From positions 1-64,000 of the forward strand of contig JAIOPP010000026.1 in assembly GCA_021413845.1 (NCBI GenBank): 64,000 nt of DNA. The letters are read 5' to 3'. The translations under genes were made by a program, and so were the position numbers. The notes under the pieces were generated by a model that saw only the letters and a list, made by a program, of their open reading frames with translations, was not told the DNA's origin and made no database searches. Shown one piece after another: positions 46,801 to 54,987 of the stretch; positions within the stretch are counted from its first letter, which is position 1, and each line of letters begins with the position of its first letter. This stretch comes from Planctomycetia bacterium. Lineage in GTDB: Bacteria; Planctomycetota; Planctomycetia; Pirellulales; PNKZ01.

Positions 46801-46836
46801 CGGAAATCGGCGGCCGATTTTTCGAATCGTGAGCAT
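43813..46836 (-). CDS. Autotransporter with beta-helix passenger (type V secretion)
   Basis: A 1007-residue protein. The start at 46836 is preferred over the longer frame because it gives a signal peptide ('LTAAVFFAVCFGWSAAADA'). The passenger (about 35-700) has Gly/Asn-rich repeats ('GGAGGNGNGGGGG', about 130-300), parallel beta-helix-like strands and an autotransporter-associated strand repeat (near 450). Its last ~270 residues form an autotransporter beta-barrel ending in 'GSFQYRW' with a terminal aromatic residue. It should insert in the outer membrane and display or release the passenger. The passenger has no recognised catalytic motif; adhesion is a likely role. Single gene. Confidence 0.88.
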   Translation of the reverse strand: MLTIRKIGRRFPTLTAAVFFAVCFGWSAAADAQYVVTSATDNGLGNTAGTLSNAILQANATGGTITFNLLPAANNTVTLTGSMYGITANVGAITIDGGGVTIDGQGQYQAFVVNSSINIVNFKNLTINRGLAQGGAGGNGNGGGGGGLGGGGAIYVDQQATAGIGIQNVNFTNNVAAGGAGGSANGTANGGAGGNFNQNNTNASATHNTSPAGTGGGAGAISTGNGTAGGYGGGGGGGSTGANTVATGNGGGSGGLSNHGGNGGNGLGGALFIGNGSTVTIQGGTVFAANNTATGGAAGAGTTTANNGTAGPGLGGAIYIGTFNPNPINLSTAVFDTSGADISVLGDIYSNGNVRVEGGNAVVNFLGTTFMSTAGTTTVTNGTLNGTTASIVGTVINNSHVSFTQTGLGAFNGALSGSGDVTLLGSGTVVYTSGSTFTYTGDTNVNNGTLVLDTTIASTDINVGPSGTLIIGNAVPVNLDITGIFDPFANGIGTTTVANNVTFRPGSQTFITINSTGNTQGVNNDVINTNNTNILGGTVKVQTSGGVYNPGTQYIFLNSVMPITTMGFTGATTDSAFLGADLFYLTNSVGFTLTRNATTYESAAVTANQQQVAAYLDANSANAMGDFGTVLNNLNTLSTSGAQTAFDQMSGAIYGTAGRMGIQQTSLMYLMLRRGARGNEEIGTEEVHADGRIAGEGSAGDESIQLVNFTDDQRPKLVPVLRVRKQRRHIWNAWSTSYGTLTNDIGNGVNAAAGRFGSFGTLTSAYRYLDDGLKVGVFGAYNHLNLRLTAPLQSANSDDYQLGSYLRGDDGTSYFLAASSIGYDNYQSHRNISFAQINRQAVGDYDGMQTTGYFEIGRKQQMWPFDLEPFVALQYTYLRQNSFVESGADSINLAIPGIDSNSLRSLLGSRAAIDIITLAGAPLKGEFLFAWMHENLGANTQIRSTFAGVGGATFATDGVNFGRNWTVLGAGLTWAPSENTALAANYDALLNPETTFHLVSGSFQYRW

Positions 46837-47131
46837 AAGCGGCACTTCCAGGTCTGCGGCGCAAGGACTATGCGACAGCGATCGAACGGAGCGGCGTCGG
46901 GCATACTTTGCCTGGCGACGAGCGCGCACTTCCGACCGGAGCCGTAGGCGCGCATCGGCGCAGTTCTTTCGCTAAGCGTTGTCATCGACACGATCGCTAC
47001 AATAGTTGAGAGCGGTTAAGCTCACCGCAATCGTTAGAGGCCGAACGGCCCGTTGCCGGCAGAAGCGCTGCCGGCAGAGACGGGGCATGCGTAGCCCGCT
47101 AGAAGCGTATCGAGCGGCCGAATTCGGAGCA

Positions 47132-47623
47132 CTACAGGCCCATGCCGAGGAAGCCGCCGCTTTTTTCGATCTCGGCCTGCACCTTGGCGAAGCGCTCTTC
47201 GGTGCGCGAGAGGTCGCCGGCGGCGATGTAGCGGTCGAACTCGATCTTCACGGCCCGACGAACCGTGTCTTGAAACCAAGCGACGACCGGCTCGGTGAGC
47301 CATTCGCAGGTTTCACGCTTGAGCCGCACGTCGAGATGCGCGGCCACGGTCTTGCGGTCGACCTCGTCGGTCATCACGGTCCCTTCGAATTCGAACTCGA
47401 GCATGCCGTCGCTCGGTTCGTTCGTCAGCCGATAGATGCAGATCGCGTTGTGCAGATAGAACGTGTTCAAAGAGCCGTGGCGTTCGATAGCCGCTTTGAT
47501 CCGCTCGCACTTCGCCCGAAATTTGGGCGAAGCGTCGAGCGGAATATCCAGCCGACCGATCGAGCGCAACGGCAGACAGTCGAACGTGATCTCGACGTAG
47601 CGATCCATTATCGGTCGGTCCAT
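47132..47623 (-). CDS. Conserved-looking hypothetical protein
   Basis: A 163-residue soluble protein without signal peptide or membrane segment. It has a mixed alpha/beta composition with a C-terminal helix pair ('EERFAKVQAEIEKSGGF'). An alternative start lies at residue 6 (47608). It is the distal gene of a two-gene unit: its start is 32 bases after the stop of the repeat-rich secreted protein. No family was recognised. Confidence 0.65.
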   Translation of the reverse strand: MDRPIMDRYVEITFDCLPLRSIGRLDIPLDASPKFRAKCERIKAAIERHGSLNTFYLHNAICIYRLTNEPSDGMLEFEFEGTVMTDEVDRKTVAAHLDVRLKRETCEWLTEPVVAWFQDTVRRAVKIEFDRYIAAGDLSRTEERFAKVQAEIEKSGGFLGMGL

Positions 47624-47655
47624 GACTCTCTTACTTCAGGCGACTCGCCGGGTCG

Positions 47656-50199
47656 TTATTCGCCGACGACCGCGAGCGGCGTGCCGCGCGGCAGGCTTAC
47701 GATCTTGCCGCTCTTCGCGTCACGTTGCAAGCCCAAGACGAGCCAATCGCCGTCGGCCTTCACTTGCGAAACGTAGAACGTGCCGAGCTTGGCGAGTTCT
47801 CCCTCGAACTTCGAGCCCTCACGCAAGACTTCCGCCGGGAACAACTGGGTGAACTTCTTCTGCAAGATGTTCTTGAGCACCGTTTGACGCAGGGCGAGCT
47901 TTTCGCCGCTGCCGCGCTTGAAGCCCGGCTGATAGATCTCGAACTCCCCTTGACGAGTCGCCTTCAATCCGTGGCCGGTTCCTTCGAGCTTGTAGTGGCC
48001 CGTGATGTTCATGCCGTCGTAAGCTTTGTCGCCCGACGTGAACGCCTTGCCGCGAACCGTAAAGCTCACGAGGCCGTCCTTAAAGGAGAGACTCACCGGA
48101 TCGGCATCGGCGAACGTGATCGAGAACGGTTCTTCATCCGCCGGGGGCTTCATCCGATCGGGCACGCTTCCCAAGATTCCCTCGGCGAGCAATTGCATCC
48201 GCTGCTGATCGAACTTGCGTCCGGCCAGCGCACCTTGCGCCGAATTCGAAACCACGGATTGATGAAGCCGCAAGCTGACGAGCGATCCGACGGCCGGTTG
48301 AGGAGGGGCGGTCGGAGCACCGAGCCGGCCCGGCGCGGTTTCCAAGGCCCGAATCAAGAGCGCTTCGTTCGTCGACGAATACTCCAAGCGTTCCGGATAT
48401 TGACCGAAGCGCTCGAGCGGCTTGCGGAGGCGCTTGTCGAGTTCGGCGTTCGCGTCGGCCGTGAGCTGCGCGACTTGCGTCCGCATCCGGTTGAGCAAGC
48501 GCTGACGGGCGTGTTGCGAAGCGATAGCTTGCGCTTGTCCTTGCTGCTCCGGAGCCTTCTTGCCGGCGATCTTGATGACGAGCTTGCCGATGATGCCGCG
48601 CTTCGTCGAACCGATGCCGGTGATCCGGCTGTTGACGCGCGCGTCGACGTGGATCGGTCCGCTCAAGAGACCTCGTTCGTCGAGGAACAGCGTCGTGTCG
48701 CCGTGCAATTGCGTGGTGCCGTTGCTGTAGATCAAGGCCGAACGATTGCTCCCGACGGTGCGCGAGCTGTTCACCGCGTCTAAGATCGTGGTGAATTGCG
48801 CTTGCTTCGGGTTCTCGACCAGATCGACGCCGAGCGAGCCGACCGTGCGGCCGGTGCCCGAGATCGAAGTGCCGAGGATGCAGTCGCGGACAGGCTCCGT
48901 TTCGTCGATCGGCTGGCCGATGGAGTCGACCAAGAACGCTTCGGAAACCTCGATCAGCAAGTTCGGTTGCGAATACGTGTTCTTCAGGTCGCTGAACGCC
49001 GGGGACGATTGGCCGTTGCGTTCGAGCCAGGCGATGTCGCCGGAGATTAAAGCCGCTTGCTCGGCCGTCGGGCGACCGGTGCCGACTTGGTCGAGCGCCG
49101 CAGCCAAAGATTCGAGGTGCGTGGCGTAGTCGGCTTGCAGATTAGCGTTCTGAACCGCTTCGGCGCGGCTTACGAACGTCGCCAACGCCGAGCCGACCGC
49201 GGCGAACTCCGGCTCTTCCAAGCCGACGAAGCCGCCGCTGAAACGACGTTGCACTTTCGCCAAGGCGGCGACATCGTAGCCCGAGCTTTTCGCCAACTCG
49301 GCCTCGAGCACCTTCCAACGGAGATAGTCTTTCCATTGCGGACCATACGTCCCCATCTGCGCGAAGTAAGCGTTCAAGCGACCGACCGCTTGCGTTAGGT
49401 CGGCCTTAGCGGCGACGACGCTCGGCTGCGCGACGGGAACGAACTTTTCTTTCGCGCTGAGCACCTTCTTGCCCCATGCGCTCGGCGGAGCTTTGGTGAC
49501 GACGGCCGGCTCCGGGTTCGTTGCAGGCTTCATGTTCGTGGCAGGCTTCGCGGTTGGTTCGGGTTGCACCTTCACGGCGGTCGTCGTAGCCGCCGGCTTC
49601 GCGGTCGCGGAAGGGGTCGCCGTCGGAGTTGCTGCGGGCACGGCGACGACGGTCGACGTCGTCATCGGCTTCGTTGCCGAAGGGGTGGCCGAGGGAACCG
49701 CCACGACCGCGGGCTTGGTTGCCGACGGAGTTGCCGTGGGAGTCGCAACCACTACCGGCTTCGTTGCCGATGGTGTCGCGGAGGGAGTCGCGACGACGGC
49801 CGGCTTCGTGGCCGATGGCGTAGCCGAAGGAGTGGCTACGACGGCAGGCTTGGTCGCGGAAGGAGTCGCTACCGGCTTCGAGACCAACGGCTGTGTGGCG
49901 GAAGGAGTGGCCGACGGCTTCGGCTGCACGACCACCGGCTGCACTTCCACCGGCTTCGACACTACGGGCTTCGATGCTGCCGGAGTAGCAGAAGGAGTCG
50001 CCGCGGGTTTCGATACCAGCGGTTGAAACCGTTGCGTGGCCGAAGGAATTGCGGAAGGTGTTGCCGACGGTATAGCTGTCGGCTTCGTCGCCGAAGGAGT
50101 CGGCTTCGGGACTTGCGCCTGGGCGACGGCGACCGTAACAAGGATCGCCGCAATCCCGAACAGTCGGGCCTTGCGAGATGAACACTGAATGAGGGGCAT
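47656..50199 (-). CDS. Secreted protein with Pro/Ala/Thr-rich tandem repeats
   Basis: An 847-residue protein with a signal peptide (about 8-28) and a good ribosome binding site (AGGAG). Residues about 30-235 are low-complexity, rich in Pro, Ala, Thr, Ser and Val, with several copies of a 15-residue repeat (KPAVVATPSATPSAT). The rest is a globular region of about 600 residues, with a helical part (about 270-400) and a beta-rich part (about 430-847). No motif is recognised. The repeats suggest a flexible, possibly wall-spanning linker. It sits directly upstream of the 163-aa protein and the two are likely co-transcribed. Confidence 0.8.
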   Translation of the reverse strand: MPLIQCSSRKARLFGIAAILVTVAVAQAQVPKPTPSATKPTAIPSATPSAIPSATQRFQPLVSKPAATPSATPAASKPVVSKPVEVQPVVVQPKPSATPSATQPLVSKPVATPSATKPAVVATPSATPSATKPAVVATPSATPSATKPVVVATPTATPSATKPAVVAVPSATPSATKPMTTSTVVAVPAATPTATPSATAKPAATTTAVKVQPEPTAKPATNMKPATNPEPAVVTKAPPSAWGKKVLSAKEKFVPVAQPSVVAAKADLTQAVGRLNAYFAQMGTYGPQWKDYLRWKVLEAELAKSSGYDVAALAKVQRRFSGGFVGLEEPEFAAVGSALATFVSRAEAVQNANLQADYATHLESLAAALDQVGTGRPTAEQAALISGDIAWLERNGQSSPAFSDLKNTYSQPNLLIEVSEAFLVDSIGQPIDETEPVRDCILGTSISGTGRTVGSLGVDLVENPKQAQFTTILDAVNSSRTVGSNRSALIYSNGTTQLHGDTTLFLDERGLLSGPIHVDARVNSRITGIGSTKRGIIGKLVIKIAGKKAPEQQGQAQAIASQHARQRLLNRMRTQVAQLTADANAELDKRLRKPLERFGQYPERLEYSSTNEALLIRALETAPGRLGAPTAPPQPAVGSLVSLRLHQSVVSNSAQGALAGRKFDQQRMQLLAEGILGSVPDRMKPPADEEPFSITFADADPVSLSFKDGLVSFTVRGKAFTSGDKAYDGMNITGHYKLEGTGHGLKATRQGEFEIYQPGFKRGSGEKLALRQTVLKNILQKKFTQLFPAEVLREGSKFEGELAKLGTFYVSQVKADGDWLVLGLQRDAKSGKIVSLPRGTPLAVVGE
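49671..49880 (-). repeat. Tandem 45-bp repeats inside the secreted protein gene
   Basis: Four to five copies of about 45 bp encode the 15-residue unit KPAVVATPSATPSAT with small changes. They are imperfect at the DNA level, which argues for long-term maintenance rather than recent duplication. Regions like this can change copy number by slippage. Confidence 0.7.
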
Positions 50200-50741
50200 C
50201 GAAACGACTCCTATTAAAGTCGCCTTGCGGCGGAGTTAACCTGTCTTGCTTAAACCTACTCTTGATCCACCGACCCAGCTTAGCCAAAGGGCCGCTTTGC
50301 CGGCCTATTCGCGCTATTTTGAACCGTTTGGATTTGAATCCAGGGCCGAGGCATTCTAGCACCTAGACTTCACCGGCAAAGTCGTTAAAGTCGTGCTGCT
50401 AGGAAAAGTCGCGGTATTCTGCGCAGGCACCAAGGATGGCGCTCGCTGAGCCTCATCGTTTGGGTTTGCCTTGGTCGAAACAATCCCGCACGCATTTGCG
50501 GGCCTTCGGCCGTTTTCAGGCCGTATTCGACCTGAAACCTTCGTTTTCGACAACACGATCGTCAGCCGCGCCTCACGGCCCGGCTGCATGGTTGCATTGT
50601 CAAGCCGAGGGGAATTTTCGGACGCGTCCGACGGTTTCGACTCTCCCAGAGAGCGCAATCCGGACCGGTTCGTTACAGCCATGGGGTCGCATTCGGGCTT
50701 TGGGCTCGGTGCCGCCGGAGTAGCACCTGGAGAAAAGAACT
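50200..50741. other. Divergent intergenic region
   Basis: About 540 bp between two divergent secreted-protein genes. Frames on both strands are Arg-rich shadows without ribosome binding sites. It should hold both promoters; no specific site was identified. Confidence 0.4.
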
Positions 50742-51689
50742 ATGAACCGCCTGAACTCAGCTTCGTCGCTCACGCTCGCCTTCGCCCTGCTCGCCGGTTG
50801 CCTCGGCAATGTTGCTCAAAGCGATCAGGCTCGAGCCGACGACGTTCAAGCCGACAAAGCTGCGAAGCAATCCAGCGGCAACTCCGAGTTGCATTGGCTG
50901 ACCGACTACGGAGCCGCGATGAAGCAGGCCGAGGTCAGCCGGAAATTCATGCTGGTCTACTTCTACGAGAACGAGCCTTCGGCCAATCAACTCCGCTTCG
51001 AGAACGAAGCGCTGCACAATGCCGAGGTCGTGTCGAAGCTGCGCAGCGACTACGTGCTGGTGAAAGTGCCGCTCGGTTACGAAGTGAGCGTCGGCGGGAA
51101 GCTCGGGCCGTTGATGAATTTCGAGGCCTTCGACGATCTCAACCGTCGGCCGGGCCTAGCGATGATCGATTACATGCACGAGCACGAAGACATTCACGGC
51201 TACGTCGTCAGCATCTTGCCGTTCGATAACGGAAAGTATTATCGCTTCACGCCCGACTACGTGCGGGTGCTGTTCGATTTGCCGGCCGGCACGCTCACGC
51301 AACGGACGATGATCTTCGCCGTCCGTGTCCATCCCGAGAAGCCGGCCAGCACGCGCGGGCGTCCGAATCTGTCGCTCTTCTCCGAGGCGCGCGAGCATTC
51401 TTTCTTTCAGGCTCGTCTGCACAACCAAGGGCACCACAACTGGGGTTCCCGCTTCCAACGAATCAGCAAACTGCTCGGCGGCGGATTGCGGGCGCAAGAA
51501 GTGGTCGCGGAAAGTTGGCCGGGCGAGAACCTCGTCGATGCGGCGATCGATTGCGTCGATTGCTGGCGCCAGTCGCCGGGCCACTGGGGTGCGGTTCGCT
51601 CGGATCAACCGCAGTTCGGTTACGACATCAAGAAGGGGGAGAACGGCATCTGGTACGCCACCGGCCTCTTCGGCAACCGCCACGACTGA
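50742..51689 (+). CDS. Lipoprotein with thioredoxin-like and CAP domains
   Basis: A 315-residue protein with a lipoprotein signal (FALLAGC, Cys about residue 20). Residues about 45-130 look like a thioredoxin fold ('KFMLVYFYENEPSANQLRF') in which the CxxC pair is replaced, so it would not act as a redox enzyme. Residues about 185-315 resemble a CAP/SCP domain: 'EAREHSFFQARLHNQ', 'GENLVDAAIDCVDCW' and 'SPGHWGAV' follow the family order, and 'GLFGN' ends it. CAP proteins bind lipids or peptidoglycan fragments. The combination is unusual. GGAG precedes the ATG. Located before the inverted-repeat structure. Confidence 0.8.
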   Translation: MNRLNSASSLTLAFALLAGCLGNVAQSDQARADDVQADKAAKQSSGNSELHWLTDYGAAMKQAEVSRKFMLVYFYENEPSANQLRFENEALHNAEVVSKLRSDYVLVKVPLGYEVSVGGKLGPLMNFEAFDDLNRRPGLAMIDYMHEHEDIHGYVVSILPFDNGKYYRFTPDYVRVLFDLPAGTLTQRTMIFAVRVHPEKPASTRGRPNLSLFSEAREHSFFQARLHNQGHHNWGSRFQRISKLLGGGLRAQEVVAESWPGENLVDAAIDCVDCWRQSPGHWGAVRSDQPQFGYDIKKGENGIWYATGLFGNRHD

Positions 51690-51699
51690 GCGGACGAAA

Positions 51700-51994
51700 A
51701 GTAGCAGGCACGTGCCACGTGCCGTAGCCACGTGCGTCGTTCGAGCTGAGCGCAGCATCGCGACGTACGCAGCTCCGTTCACACGCAACTCCGTTCAATA
51801 GCCCCGGATGCATATCCGGGGTCGCACCGCAACGATCGTTCTTTATCGCTCAAGGCAACGGCACGCGGAGCGTGCCTGCAACGTTGTAGGCACGCTCCGC
51901 GTGCCGTAACCTCATGCGTCGTTCTCTAACGAAGCCGCTGTGGTTGTGTGAAGTCCTGTGTGGCGGACGGCACGTGGAACGTGCCTGCTACTTT
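51700..51994. repeat. AGTAGCAGG inverted-repeat element, copy 1
   Basis: Bounded by AGTAGCAGGCACGTGCCACG on the left and its near-complement CGTGCCTGCTACTTT on the right. It contains a 25-bp near-perfect palindrome (51858-51907, acggcacgcggagcgtgcc and complement, one mismatch). Its left 150 bp are an inverted copy of the right end of copy 2. Confidence 0.75.
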
Positions 51995-52565
51995 GGCCCA
52001 ATTCTTCGCGTTGAAGTTCGCCGCGCGTCGTGCGATGTTGAGCCTTGTGAGGAGACACGACTCCGACCTCCGGTAGGTTTCGACGCGTTGCCATAATCGG
52101 CGACGACGAATCGCGATGGGGAATTTTTAGCTTCGGCCGCGCCGCTTGTCGCCGCCGGGGCTGGAAGGAATCGAGCGCTAAGCTCGGTCCCTTGCGACGA
52201 TGGTCGATCGAACGAGAAAGCAAATCGTTCGATGTCTCTTTCCGGCCTGCGGTGCGTGAGCGATCACATATCGCGATCCTCGGTCGTCGTGCGTTCAGGC
52301 GAGACGCACGACGACAACCAACGCGGATCAAAACTTGCACGACGTTCTCTGCGAGGTTGCAACATCGCAAAGAGCGCTTCGCTGCTGTGGGCGTCGTCCG
52401 GTGCGTCGTCGTGCGAGCCAGTCTTTGCTTCCCGCGAAGCAAGCCGGTTCGGGCGGAATGCTCTGCGCAGAGAATCGTTTGACAAGAAGCCCAAGCCCGC
52501 TCGGGCGACGACGCACGAATGTTTTTCAAGTCGCAAGCAAGCGCGATTACGGCCGTGCTTTGTTT
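51995..52565. other. Core between two inverted-repeat elements
   Basis: About 570 bp with no protein-like frame. It contains a 12-bp perfect hairpin (gtcgtcgtgcgt at 52283-52294 with acgcacgacgac at 52304-52315) and other short palindromes. A structured noncoding RNA or the decayed core of a mobile element are both possible. Confidence 0.4.
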
Positions 52566-52755
52566 AAGTAGCAGGCACGTTCCACGTGCCGTCCGCCACA
52601 GTTGATAAGGAACGATCGTTGCGGTGCGGCCCCGCATATGCATCCGGGGCTATTGAACGGAGCTGCGTGTGAACGGAGGCTGCGTGCGTCGCGATGCTGC
52701 ACTCTGCTTTAGCGACGCGTGTGGCGGACGGCACGTGGAACGTGCCTGCTACTTT
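52566..52755. repeat. AGTAGCAGG inverted-repeat element, copy 2
   Basis: About 190 bp starting with AAGTAGCAGGCACGTTCCAC and ending with GCCTGCTACTTT. Its inner part (52602-52755) is a reverse complement of 51700-51849, so the two copies and the core form a nested 1-kb inverted repeat. Confidence 0.75.
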
Positions 52756-52768
52756 AATGCGCGGCGCT

Positions 52769-53827
52769 TTACTCGGCGGCTTGCTTCTTGGCCGGCTTCG
52801 GCTTGGCGGGCTTGGCGGGCTTCTTCACCGGATCGCTCATCTGCCAAGCGGTGAGCCATTCGGTCGACTCGCGCTTCAGGCCGAACTCCTTGATGAGCCG
52901 CTCGTCCATGTCGGCGAGGTGTCCGGCACCGTAGAAGACGCCGATCTTCTTCTTGCCGTCGTTCAACTCCTCGGCCAAGACCTTGAAGGCCGCGATGTTT
53001 CGCTCGGTGATGATCGTCGAGCCTTCTTCTCCTTCGAAGGCCGACATCATCGTTTCCATGTTCTCGAACTGCTTCGCCAAGGCGCGCTTCAGCTTCAACT
53101 CGCGGTTGTCGTCGAAGATGGCGAACAGCATTTCCATCTCCGGGCTGCCGCCTCCTTTGCCGGCGTTGTCTGCTTGCATTGCGATCCCTTGGCCCATCAT
53201 CTTAAACATCATCGACATCCAACTTTCGCCGCGCTCCTCCATCTTGTCGGAGAATTCGTCGGGCGACATATCGGCATGGACGAAGTTCTTCTTCGTGTAG
53301 TCGACCTCTTCCAATTGGTAAGCAAGGCCGAGAACATCGGTCATCCCTTGCTGCATCATGCCGACCGGATGAGCGCTGCCCCCTTTGCCCCCTTTAGGAA
53401 TGCGCGTCCCTTTCGGCGCGAGCAATTCATAGAGCAACGAGTCGTAGCCGGCGAAGAGCTTGTTGAGCTTGCGGTAGTAAGACTTATCGCCGACATGCAC
53501 CGCTCCGATCAGATCGACCGTCGCGCCGGCGTATTTCCCTTCGGTCGCCGTATAGCGGACGACGGCCGTATCGAGCGAAGTCGGCACATCCTTGGCGTCG
53601 CGCAAGACCCGGAGAAATTGCGGCTCGTCTTTCTTCTTGGCCGCGGGCTTCTCTGCGGGCTTCGCTGCTTCTTTAGCGCCAGATTCTTTCGTGGTTGTCG
53701 GCGTCTTCGAGGTCGGCTCGGTCTTCGTCGGAGCATCGGCCGCGACGGCGAGCGTGGCGATGAGCAGCGCACAGGAGATCGTTACACCGGTTCGTGCGAT
53801 TCTCGATGCGATCAGGCGTCGAACCAT
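52769..53827 (-). CDS. TraB/GumN family protein, exported
   Basis: A 352-residue protein with a signal peptide (about 12-30), a Lys/Thr/Ala/Glu-rich linker (about 32-70) and a TraB/GumN domain. Key stretches are 'LIGAVHVGDKSYYRKLN' (near residue 106, with the GxxH motif) and 'IGVFYGAGHLADMDERLI' (near 297). The C-terminus is a Lys/Pro/Ala tail. Members are related to the TIKI metalloprotease fold, but the bacterial role is unclear. The upstream side is the DJ-1/PfpI gene on the same strand. AGGT ahead of the ATG fits a ribosome binding site. Confidence 0.85.
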   Translation of the reverse strand: MVRRLIASRIARTGVTISCALLIATLAVAADAPTKTEPTSKTPTTTKESGAKEAAKPAEKPAAKKKDEPQFLRVLRDAKDVPTSLDTAVVRYTATEGKYAGATVDLIGAVHVGDKSYYRKLNKLFAGYDSLLYELLAPKGTRIPKGGKGGSAHPVGMMQQGMTDVLGLAYQLEEVDYTKKNFVHADMSPDEFSDKMEERGESWMSMMFKMMGQGIAMQADNAGKGGGSPEMEMLFAIFDDNRELKLKRALAKQFENMETMMSAFEGEEGSTIITERNIAAFKVLAEELNDGKKKIGVFYGAGHLADMDERLIKEFGLKRESTEWLTAWQMSDPVKKPAKPAKPKPAKKQAAE

Positions 53828-53941
53828 ATCACGACCTCTTTAGCTGAGAGCGAAACGAGCGGTTGTTCGTCGGTAGCAATGACTTCGCCCGACCGCGAAC
53901 CACATCCGCTCAGCCATTCTAGTCCGCGGCCCGAGTTCGGA

Positions 53942-54511
53942 CTATCCTTGCATGACCTTGAGCATGCGGATAAACGTCCGGAGCAGCGGGGTGTTGTCGT
54001 GCCATGTCCGGCCGCTGACGAGGTTTCCATCGACGACGCACGGCTCGTTGACGTAAATTCCGCCCCCCTGATCGGCGTCGAGCTTGCACTTCGCCACGGT
54101 CGTCACGCGACGCCCTTTCAGCACTCCGGCGGCCGTGAGGATCTCGATGCCGTGGCAAACGCTCGCGACCGGCTTGCCGGCTTCGAAGAAATGCCGCGTA
54201 ATGCGCAGCAGGTCCGGATCGTAGCGCAGGTATTCCGGGGCGCGCCCGCCGGAGAGGAACAGGCCTGCGTATTCTTCGGGGTTCACGTCGCGAAAAGCGA
54301 CCGTTGCTTGAATATGGTACGCGGGACTTTCGCGCGTGATGTCCCAGGGAATCGCAGCATCGGGCGGGATCTCGTGCATGACGGTGTGATACCAGCGCGC
54401 CTCGGGCCCTGCGACCACGCACTCGTAGCCATCTTCCGGAAGTCGAAAGACGGGATAGAAGGTATCGAGCGTCTCGGTAGCATCCCCGATCGGCAATAAG
54501 ACTTTAGGCAT
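53942..54511 (-). CDS. DJ-1/PfpI family protein
   Basis: A 189-residue cytoplasmic protein of the DJ-1/PfpI (glutamine amidotransferase-like) superfamily. The start 'PKVLLPIGDATETLDTFYP' is typical for the family. The nucleophile Cys lies in 'ASVCHG' (near residue 118), preceded by the Glu-bearing region 'LFLSGGRAPEYLRYD' (near 85). Known members act as chaperones, deglycases or proteases. It is followed on the same strand, 114 bases on, by the TraB/GumN gene. Confidence 0.92.
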   Translation of the reverse strand: MPKVLLPIGDATETLDTFYPVFRLPEDGYECVVAGPEARWYHTVMHEIPPDAAIPWDITRESPAYHIQATVAFRDVNPEEYAGLFLSGGRAPEYLRYDPDLLRITRHFFEAGKPVASVCHGIEILTAAGVLKGRRVTTVAKCKLDADQGGGIYVNEPCVVDGNLVSGRTWHDNTPLLRTFIRMLKVMQG

Positions 54512-54949
54512 GAGAAAAGGTCCGGAGAAATTCGAGAGCGATTATGCCGGCGGAGCGGGCTCGATCGCCCTTTGGGAACGCGATGCATGGCTACTCAGCG
54601 TGCATGCTGCCGCAGCAAGGAGAAAGCGACGGCGAGCGACGTTGCGGCTCATAGGCGAGGGGTTTCGAGCCTAAAGTAAGGGCTGCGTCGGCTTAATTGG
54701 CGATGGGCAATCGCCGGTTCGGCGGAGGTTCGGCCGGTCGCGATCGGTACCTAAACCGAATTTAACGCCCCAAAAGCATTGCCGGCCACTACCTAGCCTT
54801 CCCGGCCTGCCTTCGTTACAGCCGTTACGACCGAACGATTCGTTATACGCGGAAAGTTTTACCGTTCTTACTAAACCATCACAAGCAATACGGCCGATAC
54901 ATTCCGCACGGGCATCAGCACGGGCTTTCCATTGTGGAGAGCCTCCCCC
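54512..54949. other. Intergenic region upstream of the BBP7 gene
   Basis: About 440 bp between the DJ-1 gene start and the BBP7 leader. AT-rich patches occur around 54770-54900 (aaaccgaatttaac, cgttatacgcgg), which may hold promoters. No gene is seen. Confidence 0.4.
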
Positions 54950-54979
54950 ATGAAAACTGACACGTCCAAGCCCAGGTGA
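54950..54979 (+). promoter_or_regulatory. Possible 9-codon leader ORF before the BBP7 gene
   Basis: ATG at 54950 gives MKTDTSKPR and TGA at 54977-54979. The TGA overlaps a GTG (54976) that is in frame with the BBP7 gene, and AGGTGA then lies eight bases before the preferred ATG at 54988. Translational coupling is possible; it could also be chance. Confidence 0.3.
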
Positions 54980-54987
54980 CCTTTAAG

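Noticed and set aside
49671-49880. Possible CRISPR array
   Set aside because: The repeats are contiguous, imperfect and keep a coding frame; there are no spacers and no cas genes.
49564-50181. Gly/Arg-rich plus-strand frame
   Set aside because: It is a shadow of the Pro/Ala/Thr repeats on the other strand.
50471-51229. A 252-codon plus-strand frame overlapping the Trx/CAP gene
   Set aside because: Its composition is Arg-rich and it lacks the lipoprotein signal seen in the overlapping frame, which has clear domains.
51912-52643. A 243-codon minus-strand frame across the core of the inverted-repeat structure
   Set aside because: It runs through both repeat elements, is Arg/Thr-rich and shows no domain.
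52694-54499. A 601-codon plus-strand frame
   Set aside because: It is antisense to the TraB/GumN and DJ-1 genes, has an Arg/His/Leu-rich shadow composition and starts inside a repeat element.
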